A stretch of 34,321 bases of DNA from an uncultured Erythrobacteraceae bacterium (GTDB lineage Bacteria > Pseudomonadota > Alphaproteobacteria > Sphingomonadales > Sphingomonadaceae), in contig CATMNW010000003.1 of NCBI GenBank assembly GCA_950071875.1, positions 1 through 34,321 of the forward strand, in the 5' to 3' direction. A program made the position numbers and the translations under genes. Below, one piece after another: positions 16,057 to 22,141 of the stretch. The notes below the pieces were generated by a model that did not search any database, was not told the origin of the DNA, and saw nothing but the letters and a program-made list of their open reading frames with translations. Position 1 is the stretch's first letter. Every line of letters begins with the position of its first letter.

Positions 16057-16111
16057 GATGTAAAGCAACATTTACATCGAACGCGCAATCTAGTCAAGCA
16101 AACTTTACATT
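16057..16111 (-). promoter_or_regulatory. Promoter and repeated operator-like sites of the XRE unit
   Basis: Reading the minus strand, a 14-bp element occurs twice in the same orientation: AATGTAAAGTTTGC (16098-16111) and GATGTAAATGTTGC (16065-16078). The copies start 33 bp apart, about three helical turns. The second copy is also half of a palindrome with 8-bp arms (GATGTAAA at 16057-16064 and TTTACATC at 16071-16078). Between the copies lies a -35-like TTGACT (16092-16097), then 17 bp, then a weak -10 (TAAATG, 16069-16074). A repressor bound here would block RNA polymerase. The short XRE protein encoded in the unit is the natural candidate. Confidence 0.6.
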
Positions 16112-16145
16112 ATGTCGCTCCTCCTTGCCATGGCCGCGAATTGTC

Positions 16146-16163
16146 TTGTCATGACAATGTCTT
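16146..16163 (+). promoter_or_regulatory. Pho-box-like element upstream of phoD
   Basis: TTGTCAT, four bases, then ATGTCTT reproduces the PhoB box design of two CTGTCAT-like heptamers 11 bp apart, with 6/7 and 5/7 matches. It lies 35 bp before the phosphatase start. The same place also holds a perfect 12-bp palindrome (TTGTCATGACAA, 16146-16157), so a dimeric repressor site is an alternative reading. Regulation by phosphate fits the gene but is inferred. Confidence 0.35.
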
Positions 16164-16198
16164 CGGACGCAGGCAGTCAGGCGAGATAGGAGAGCCCG

Positions 16199-17863
16199 AT
16201 GATCGCAACCGAACCGCCTGCCGCCGCCCGAATGCCTGCACTCGATCGCCGATCCTTGCTGAAGGGCGGAATTCTTGCAGGCGGGCTGGCTGGCTCACCG
16301 CTCGCTGCCCGGCTCGATCCGGCCTCCGCCGGTTTCACCCACGGTGTCGCCAGCGGGGAGCCGGGCCCCGACCGGGTCCTGCTCTGGACGCGTCATGTTG
16401 CGGGACAGGACACGCGGCTCGAATTCGAAGTCAGCGGATCGCTCGATTTCTCGACGGTTTCAGCCGGTGGTTCGGTTACGGCCAGCGCTGACAACGACTG
16501 GTGTTGCAAGGCTTGGGCGGACGGGCTCGAGCCGGGGCGATGGTATTACTATCGGTTCACTGCACCCGATGGATCGCATTCCGACATAGGTCGCACGAAA
16601 ACCTTGCCGGTCGGCGCTACCGACCGTTTCAGGATGGCGGTTTTCTCATGTTCGAATATCGGCTTCGGCTGGTTCAACGCTTACGCCCATGCCGCTGCCG
16701 ACGGTGATTTCGACTGCGCCTTGCACCTCGGCGATTATTTCTACGAATACGGTCCCGACACTTATCCCGACCGCGGGCAGGCGGCGCGAAAGGGGCTGCT
16801 TCCTGCGCATGAAATCGTGGCCCTGGCCGATTATCGCATCCGCTATGCCCAATATCGATCGGATGCCGACTTGCGCCGCCTGCACCAGCTTTTTCCGATG
16901 ATCGCAGGCTGGGACGATCACGAAAGTACGAACGATAGCTGGGAAGGCGGGGCACAAAATCACCAGGGCGAAAGCGAAGGTGAATGGTCCGTGCGCAAGG
17001 CCGCTGCGATCAAGGCCTATCGCGAATGGATGCCGGTTTCGGAGGAACCCTGGGCGGCTTATGAGGTCGGCGATCTCGCTACGCTGTTCCGGCTTGAAAC
17101 GCGCCTCACCGCTCGCGCCGAACAGTTTTCGATCGGCAAGATCCTTAGCGGCAAAACTGCTCCCGAAGATGCAATGGCTGCGCTGGTCGCATTCCGCGAA
17201 GGGGATTATCGCGATGGCGACCGCGAATTGCTCGGGATGCAACAACAGGCGTGGCTGGCCGACGGCCTCAAACGCTCGGCAGACGCTGGGAAGGTCTGGC
17301 AGGTTCTGGTGCAACAGGTCCTGATGGGGCGCCTCGCAAGTTCGCCGGACCTCACCGACAACCTGCCGGCAAACCTTCCCGATTATATTCGCCAGCGCAT
17401 CCTTGCCGGGGCCATGGCCAGCCGCGCCGAACTGCCGCTCAACATGGATGCCTGGGATGGTTATCCCGCAGCGCGCGACCGCGTTTTTTCAGCCGCGCTG
17501 GAGGCGAATGCCAATCTGGTCAGCCTGGCAGGCGACACGCATAATGCCTGGGCTTTCGACCTCGACCGTGCAGGCGAGAAAGTGGGTGTGGAATTCGGCG
17601 GCCACTCCGTGACCTCGCCCGGCTTCGAAAGCTATCTTTCCCATCTCGCCCCGCGCGATCTGGAACGGGCGACGGTGGCCCATAATCCACAGTTGAAGTG
17701 GATGGATGGACAGCATCGTGGTTACATGGCGGTCGAACTAAGCCCTGGCAGTGCGACCAGCGAATACCGGATGCTTTCGAATGTCCGCGAAAAAGGGGCG
17801 GGCCTGGTTTCCACCAAGCGTATCGCGACTTTGGCAGGCAGCCGCACGCTTGACGTGGGTTGA
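16199..17863 (+). CDS. phoD: PhoD-family alkaline phosphatase / phosphodiesterase, Tat-exported
   Basis: This is a secreted metallophosphatase releasing phosphate from mono- or diesters in the periplasm or outside the cell, using Fe and Ca in characterised PhoD proteins. It has 554 aa. A twin-arginine signal (RRSLLK at residues 17-22, then a Gly/Ala/Leu core ending near PLAARL) precedes the N-terminal PhoD domain (GFTHGVASGEPGPDRVLLW). Metal-site motifs are visible: AVFSCSN, HLGDYFYEYGPD, AGWDDHES and SLAGDTHNAW. The start has TAGGAGAG just upstream. It is a single gene between the divergent XRE unit and the thrS leader. A Pho-box-like element precedes it. Confidence 0.94.
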   Translation: MIATEPPAAARMPALDRRSLLKGGILAGGLAGSPLAARLDPASAGFTHGVASGEPGPDRVLLWTRHVAGQDTRLEFEVSGSLDFSTVSAGGSVTASADNDWCCKAWADGLEPGRWYYYRFTAPDGSHSDIGRTKTLPVGATDRFRMAVFSCSNIGFGWFNAYAHAAADGDFDCALHLGDYFYEYGPDTYPDRGQAARKGLLPAHEIVALADYRIRYAQYRSDADLRRLHQLFPMIAGWDDHESTNDSWEGGAQNHQGESEGEWSVRKAAAIKAYREWMPVSEEPWAAYEVGDLATLFRLETRLTARAEQFSIGKILSGKTAPEDAMAALVAFREGDYRDGDRELLGMQQQAWLADGLKRSADAGKVWQVLVQQVLMGRLASSPDLTDNLPANLPDYIRQRILAGAMASRAELPLNMDAWDGYPAARDRVFSAALEANANLVSLAGDTHNAWAFDLDRAGEKVGVEFGGHSVTSPGFESYLSHLAPRDLERATVAHNPQLKWMDGQHRGYMAVELSPGSATSEYRMLSNVREKGAGLVSTKRIATLAGSRTLDVG

Positions 17864-17904
17864 GGTAACGGTCTGCGCCCGCTATCTGGCAGGATATGGC
17901 GCAT

Positions 17905-17967
17905 ATGCGGATCTTTCACACGACTACCACCACCCCGTGTATCCGGGGGCGGGGGTTCGCAGTTTAA
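17905..17967 (+). CDS. Threonine-rich leader peptide of thrS (20 aa)
   Basis: This short frame reads M-R-I-F-H, then five Thr codons in a row (ACG ACT ACC ACC ACC), then P-C-I-R-G-R-G-F-A-V and TAA. AGGA lies 10 bases before the ATG. It stands alone in the 230-bp gap between phoD and thrS, and the gene behind it charges tRNA with threonine, so the Thr run is very unlikely to be accidental. The codons just after the Thr run form the 5' arm of a strong hairpin that ends in TTTT, and the stop codon falls in its loop. This matches the design of ribosome-sensing attenuators such as thrL and pheM. Confidence 0.75.
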   Translation: MRIFHTTTTTPCIRGRGFAV

Positions 17968-17996
17968 GCGATCCGCCGCCGCCCGGTTTTGGGCGG
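17943..17996 (+). promoter_or_regulatory. Attenuator-like hairpins in the thrS leader
   Basis: Three overlapping stems can form. The first is CCCCG (17933-17937) with CGGGG (17944-17948), whose left arm is in the Thr codons. The second and largest pairs 17943-17954 with 17973-17986, with two bulged G and an inner TCGC/GCGA, and runs directly into TTTT (17987-17990), so it looks like an intrinsic terminator. The third is CCGCCC (17979-17984) with GGGCGG (17991-17996). Stems 1 and 3 each compete with stem 2, so ribosome position on the leader peptide could decide between termination and read-through. Which stem is the true terminator is not settled from sequence. Confidence 0.6.
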
Positions 17997-18093
17997 ACTG
18001 GCGTTACCTCCTGAAATCGCAATTCCTCCAAAACGCCGCTTCAAGCGCATGGCGTCCTGTGCCATGGGCTGCGTCAAGGAAACGGATGAGACG

Positions 18094-20106
18094 ATGACGG
18101 AACTGCTCAAGATCAGCCTGCCCGATGGTTCGGTGCGCGAAATGGAAGAAGGCTCGACGCCTGCGGATGTGGCTGCGGCAATCGGGCCGGGACTTGCCAA
18201 GGCCGCCATCGCCGCGAGGGTCGACGGCGAATTGCGCGACATCAATCGCCCCTTCGAAGGCGACGCCGAACTGGCACTGGTCACTGCGCGCGACGAGGAA
18301 GACGCGCTTGAACTTGCCCGGCACGATTTCGCGCATGTGCTCGCCGAAGCGGTCCAGTCGCTCTTCCCCGGTACGCAGATTACTTTCGGCCCCGCGACAG
18401 ACGATGGTTTCTATTACGATGTGAAGGCGCCCGAAACGCGTGAGCCGTTCAGCATGGACGATCTCCCGGCGATCGAGGAGGAAATGCGCCGCATCATCAA
18501 GGCAGACAAGCCGCTTAAGCGGGAAGTCTGGAGTCGCCAGCAGCTGATCGAAAAGTGGGAAGCCGAAGGCGAAGTCTTCAAGGCCGAATGGGCGAAGGAA
18601 CTGCCCGAGCATGAAGAGCTGACGGTTTACTGGTCCGGCGAGGACTGGCTCGACATGTGCCGCGGACCGCATCTCGCCTCTACGGGCAAGCTGGACCCGC
18701 AGGCATTCAAGCTGATGCGGGTAGCAGGTGCATACTGGCGCGGCGATCAGAAGAACGCACAGCTGACGCGCATTTACGGGACGGGCTGGCTCAACAAGAA
18801 GCAGCTCAACCAGCATCTCGTCCGGCTGGAAGAAGCAGCCAAACGCGACCACCGCAAGCTGGGTCGCGAAATGGACCTGTTCCATCTGCAGGAAGAAGCG
18901 CACGGCAGCGTCTTCTGGCACCCTAAGGGCTATCGTATCTGGCGCGAGCTCGAAGCCTATATGCGCCGCAAGATGGACGGCGGCGGATATCGCGAGATCA
19001 AGACCCCGCAGCTCATGGACGTACGCCAGTGGGAGCAATCGGGCCACTGGGGCAAATATGCCGAGAACATGTTCGCCGTCCCCGACATGGTCCCCGAAGT
19101 GGACGACAGCGGGGCAGGTGCGCATCCCAGCGTGGCGAAAGATGCGGACTGGATGGCGATCAAGCCCATGAACTGCCCTGCTCACGTCCTTGTGTTCAAG
19201 CAGGGCATCACCTCATACCGCGACCTGCCGATCCGGCTGGGCGAGATGGGTTGCTGTCACCGCAACGAACCGCATGGCGCGCTGCACGGGCTGATGCGCG
19301 TGCGCCAGTTCACGCAGGACGATGCCCATATTTTTTGCACCGAAGGGCAGGTTGTCGAAGAGGTCCGCGCCTTCTGCAAGCTGGCGGAGGGCGTGTACCG
19401 GGACTTCGGCTTCACCTTCGCGATCAAGCTCGCGCTGCGGCCGGAAAAAAGGCTTGGTTCCGATGCGGACTGGGACAAGGCCGAGCAGGAACTGCGCGAC
19501 GCCGTGGCCGAAGCGGGTATGATGAACGAGGAGTTCGGCTGGGAAGAGCTGGAAGGCGAAGGCGCATTCTACGCGCCCAAGCTCGAATGGCACCTCACCG
19601 ATGCGATCGGGCGAACCTGGCAGGTGGGCACGATCCAGGGTGACCGTGTTCTGCCCGATCGCCTCGATGCAACCTATGTGGGCGAGGATGGCGAAAAACA
19701 CCGCCCCGTCATGCTGCACCGCGCGATCTTCGGGTCTTATGAACGCTTCATCGGCATCCTGATCGAACACTATGCCGGCCGTCTGCCAAGCTGGCTCGCC
19801 CCCGTGCAGGCGGTTGTCGCGACCATCGTGTCCGATGCCGACGATTACGCGGGAGAAGCGGTTGGCAAGTTGAAGGCCGCCGGCATCCGCGTGGAAAGCG
19901 ATCTGCGCAACGAGAAGATCAACTACAAGGTCCGCGAACACTCCTTGGCCAAGGTTCCGCACCTGCTGGTCGTCGGCAAACGTGAGGCCGAGGAGGGCAC
20001 CGTTGCGGTTCGGACGCTAGGCGAGAAGGAACAGAAGGTGATGTCGCTCGACGAAGCGATTGTAATGCTTCGCGAAGAAGCGACGCCGCCGGACCTTCGC
20101 AACTGA
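18094..20106 (+). CDS. thrS: Threonyl-tRNA synthetase
   Basis: ThrRS attaches threonine to tRNA(Thr), with editing of mischarged serine. The 670-aa protein has the full bacterial layout. It starts with an N-terminal TGS domain (LLKISLPDGSVREMEEGSTP), followed by the editing domain with the HDFAHVLAEAV motif. The class II catalytic core shows motif 2 around CHRNEPHGALHGLMRVR, and the zinc site begins with the Cys of MNCPAH. The C-terminal anticodon-binding domain starts near LPSWLAPVQAVV. I chose MTELLKISL as the start because it matches the family; an open upstream extension to 17989 runs back through the leader hairpins. A 20-codon Thr leader and alternative hairpins precede it. TauE follows after a gap filled by a 33-codon ORF. 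Confidence 0.97.
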   Translation: MTELLKISLPDGSVREMEEGSTPADVAAAIGPGLAKAAIAARVDGELRDINRPFEGDAELALVTARDEEDALELARHDFAHVLAEAVQSLFPGTQITFGPATDDGFYYDVKAPETREPFSMDDLPAIEEEMRRIIKADKPLKREVWSRQQLIEKWEAEGEVFKAEWAKELPEHEELTVYWSGEDWLDMCRGPHLASTGKLDPQAFKLMRVAGAYWRGDQKNAQLTRIYGTGWLNKKQLNQHLVRLEEAAKRDHRKLGREMDLFHLQEEAHGSVFWHPKGYRIWRELEAYMRRKMDGGGYREIKTPQLMDVRQWEQSGHWGKYAENMFAVPDMVPEVDDSGAGAHPSVAKDADWMAIKPMNCPAHVLVFKQGITSYRDLPIRLGEMGCCHRNEPHGALHGLMRVRQFTQDDAHIFCTEGQVVEEVRAFCKLAEGVYRDFGFTFAIKLALRPEKRLGSDADWDKAEQELRDAVAEAGMMNEEFGWEELEGEGAFYAPKLEWHLTDAIGRTWQVGTIQGDRVLPDRLDATYVGEDGEKHRPVMLHRAIFGSYERFIGILIEHYAGRLPSWLAPVQAVVATIVSDADDYAGEAVGKLKAAGIRVESDLRNEKINYKVREHSLAKVPHLLVVGKREAEEGTVAVRTLGEKEQKVMSLDEAIVMLREEATPPDLRN

Positions 20107-20107
20107 G

Positions 20108-20209
20108 ATGAGCGTGTGCAATGCGGACCCACCGGCGGCCGTTACGATCCTGGTCGAGACGATTGGTGGGCGTGGCGGAACCGTGACCGTTACGCATCCG
20201 GCTCGATAG
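20108..20209 (+). CDS. Possible small ORF bridging thrS and tauE (33 aa)
   Basis: An ATG one base after the thrS stop (TGAGATG) opens a 33-codon frame that closes with TAG three bases before the tauE ATG, so it exactly spans the gap. The product would be rich in Val, Thr and Gly (including VTILVETIGGRGGTV) with no membrane helix or known motif. It may be a real short protein, a device coupling translation of thrS to tauE, or chance. There is no clear ribosome site apart from the purines at the thrS end. Confidence 0.25.
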   Translation: MSVCNADPPAAVTILVETIGGRGGTVTVTHPAR

Positions 20210-20212
20210 GCT

Positions 20213-20959
20213 ATGGATTTGTTCGCGGACTACACGCCGGTCCAGATTGTGGCCGCACTGTTTGCTGCGTTCGGTTCGGCCTTCGTGCGCGGGTTGACCG
20301 GATTCGGCATGGCAATCCTGATCGTGCCCGTGCTGGCGCTTGCGCTTACGCCCGTCGATGCCGTGCTGCTGACAAATTTCCTCTCGATATTCATCGGACT
20401 TTCGGAAATCCGTCGCCTTTTGCGGGATGCCGAGCGATCTGCCTGGGCGATCATCGGCCTGGTCGCGGTGACCACGCCAGTCGGGCTCTACCTGCTCAGC
20501 GTGACTACCCCGGACATCGCACGCGTGGTCATCGCTTTCATCGCGCTATCCGCTTTCGTTGCCATCCTCCTCCCGCGCCGTGATGCGGTCGAACATCATT
20601 CTGCGACCACTGGCGGGGTGGGCATATTGAGTGGCCTCATGACGGGTTATGCCGGCATGCCGGGGCCGCCCGTAGTACCCTATTACGTCGGAAGAGACAT
20701 TCCGAGGAACGTGGCCAAGGCATCGATGCTGCTGATCTTCACCTGCGCTTCGTCTGCGGGGATCGCGAGCGGTGCGGCAATGGGAATGCTCGATTGGGTG
20801 CAGGCGCAGCTCGCGGTACTTCTGTTTCCGGCAGTTCTGCTCGGCAACTGGCTGGGCAACAAGGCATCTGGCCGCATTGAAGACCGAACATGGCGCATAT
20901 GCGTTGGGATGGTACTGGGTGCAGCAGCTCTGGCCGCCTTATGGAAAGCCTTCGGCTAA
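20213..20959 (+). CDS. TauE/SafE family sulfite/anion permease
   Basis: This is a polytopic inner-membrane transporter of the TauE/SafE (DUF81) family, whose members export sulfite, sulfoacetate or other organic anions. It is 248 aa. Two related halves are visible, each with the Gly-rich motif: GSAFVRGLTGFGMAILIVPVLAL near residue 20, and GILSGLMTGYAGMPGPPVVPYYV in the second half. About eight hydrophobic segments are seen. TAGG shortly before the ATG is a modest ribosome site. It lies about 100 bp after thrS in the same direction, so it may be read through from thrS. The substrate cannot be told from sequence. A possible small gene on the other strand ends 5 bp beyond its stop. Confidence 0.9.
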   Translation: MDLFADYTPVQIVAALFAAFGSAFVRGLTGFGMAILIVPVLALALTPVDAVLLTNFLSIFIGLSEIRRLLRDAERSAWAIIGLVAVTTPVGLYLLSVTTPDIARVVIAFIALSAFVAILLPRRDAVEHHSATTGGVGILSGLMTGYAGMPGPPVVPYYVGRDIPRNVAKASMLLIFTCASSAGIASGAAMGMLDWVQAQLAVLLFPAVLLGNWLGNKASGRIEDRTWRICVGMVLGAAALAALWKAFG

Positions 20960-20964
20960 CCCGG

Positions 20965-21081
20965 TCAGAAAGGGAGGACTGGCCCGGCCACGATCAGCGC
21001 AAGCGCGCAGCCGCCGACCAGCGCAGTTCGTGCGATATCAAGCGTGCTGGCGAAGGAAAGGGCTTGGGCCATGCCGTGCAT
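20965..21081 (-). CDS. Possible small membrane protein (38 aa)
   Basis: The frame begins M-H-G-M-A-Q-A and ends in a hydrophobic stretch (TALVGGCALALIVAGPVLPF) followed by TGA, so it would be a tail-anchored or single-helix membrane peptide. It lies 48 bp after the agmatine deiminase gene on the same strand and converges on tauE with 5 bp between stops. The codons are high-GC like the neighbours. Before the start lie a GGGG-rich purine run and a CtrA-like element (CTAA, 7 bases, TTAA, at 21097-21111). A second ATG at 21072 is possible. I do not recognise the family. It occupies most of the otherwise empty 170-bp gap. Confidence 0.42.
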   Translation of the reverse strand: MHGMAQALSFASTLDIARTALVGGCALALIVAGPVLPF

Positions 21082-21129
21082 TTTCGACCCCAACCCCTAA
21101 CAAACAGTTAAGGCGGGGGTCCCCCCACG

Positions 21130-22107
21130 TTATGCAGGCATCTGCTGACTGGCGCAGTGAAAGCCGCCCCCTCCGGCAAGTACGGCGTCGCCTGGCAGGC
21201 CGATGGTTGCGCGGTCAGGAAACAGGGCGCTGACCGCCTCGATCCCGGCTTCGTCATGTGGGCTGCCAAACGTCGGTACGACCACCAAGTTCGTGGTAAT
21301 GGCAAAATTGGCGTAGCTTGCCGGCTCTACATGGTCGCCCGAAGTAACGAGACCGGGGGAAGGAATGCGAGCGAGCTCGACCCCGGCGGCCTCGATCCGC
21401 CGAGCTGCATCGGCATAGATTTCGGCATTGGGATCATCGCTTCCGGTTGGCTCGGGTAACGCAACCTTCCCCGGCGCAACGAACCGCGCCAGATTGTCGA
21501 CATGCCCGTCAGTATGATCGTTGACGAGCCCGTCGCCCAACCAGAGCACGCGCTCAAAGCCGAGGTCGCGCTTCAACCGGTGCTCTATGTCTTCGCGAGA
21601 TAGCTCCGGATTGCGGTTCGGGTTCAACAGGCACTGTTCGGTCGTGATGACAAGGCCGGTGCCATCGCCATCGATAGCTCCGCCTTCGAGAATCCAGTCG
21701 GCAAGTTCCAGTGACAACCCCGCATCCCCGGCAAGTTCGGCACCGACCGTCTGGTCTCCATCCATCAGGTACTTGCCGCCCCACCCATTGAAGCCGAAGC
21801 GACGAGCGGCGCGGGCACCGTCATCGTCTTTCAGCACCAGCGGGCCAGTGTCGCGCAGCCAGACATCGCCGTAGATACGGCGTTCCAGCTTTACGTCGGG
21901 AGTGACAAGCTGACTGGCACGCGCTTCGTTGGCCGCATCGCGCACCAGTAGCCTGACCTCCTGCCCGCTCTCGGCCACCGCATTGGCGAAAGCCGCGATC
22001 TGTTCCTGCGCGCGAGGGAGAACTTCTGGCCATTCGTCCGCATCGTGGGGAAAGCCGATCCACAACCAATCCTGCGGTGCCCATTCGGGCGGCATCATGA
22101 ACCCCAT
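21130..22107 (-). CDS. aguA: Agmatine deiminase / peptidylarginine deiminase family
   Basis: This enzyme hydrolyses agmatine to N-carbamoylputrescine and ammonia in the arginine decarboxylase route to putrescine. The 325-aa protein has the family motifs PPEWAPQDWLWIGFPHD at the start, YGDVWLRDTGP, ILEGGAIDGDGTG, DGHVDNLARFV and a C-terminal GGGGFHC whose Cys318 is the catalytic nucleophile. The start MGFMMPPEW has GGAGAA about 8 bases upstream. A 27-residue upstream extension overlaps the peptidase gene and is unlikely. It follows the M28 peptidase with a 31-bp gap. Some relatives act on other guanidines, but the motif set fits agmatine deiminase well. No N-carbamoylputrescine amidase gene is in the window. 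Confidence 0.92.
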   Translation of the reverse strand: MGFMMPPEWAPQDWLWIGFPHDADEWPEVLPRAQEQIAAFANAVAESGQEVRLLVRDAANEARASQLVTPDVKLERRIYGDVWLRDTGPLVLKDDDGARAARRFGFNGWGGKYLMDGDQTVGAELAGDAGLSLELADWILEGGAIDGDGTGLVITTEQCLLNPNRNPELSREDIEHRLKRDLGFERVLWLGDGLVNDHTDGHVDNLARFVAPGKVALPEPTGSDDPNAEIYADAARRIEAAGVELARIPSPGLVTSGDHVEPASYANFAITTNLVVVPTFGSPHDEAGIEAVSALFPDRATIGLPGDAVLAGGGGFHCASQQMPA

Positions 22108-22123
22108 GGATCGGTTCTCCGCA

Positions 22124-22141
22124 GCGTCAGCGTCAGCGTCA
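22124..22141 (-). repeat. Three tandem GCGTCA hexamers at the M28 gene end
   Basis: Three exact copies of a 6-bp unit lie at the end of the peptidase gene. On the minus strand they read TGACGC three times, so the stop codon is followed in the same frame by Arg, stop, Arg, stop. It is a short slippage-type repeat with probable tandem-stop effect and no other evident role. Confidence 0.6.

Noticed and set aside
17864..18093. T-box riboswitch for thrS
   Set aside because: T-boxes are mainly Gram-positive and need a T-box sequence and specifier loop, which I do not see. The leader ORF explains the region better.
21112..21127. GGGGG/CCCCC hairpin after agmatine deiminase as a terminator
   Set aside because: The loop would be too small and there is no T-run after it on the minus strand.
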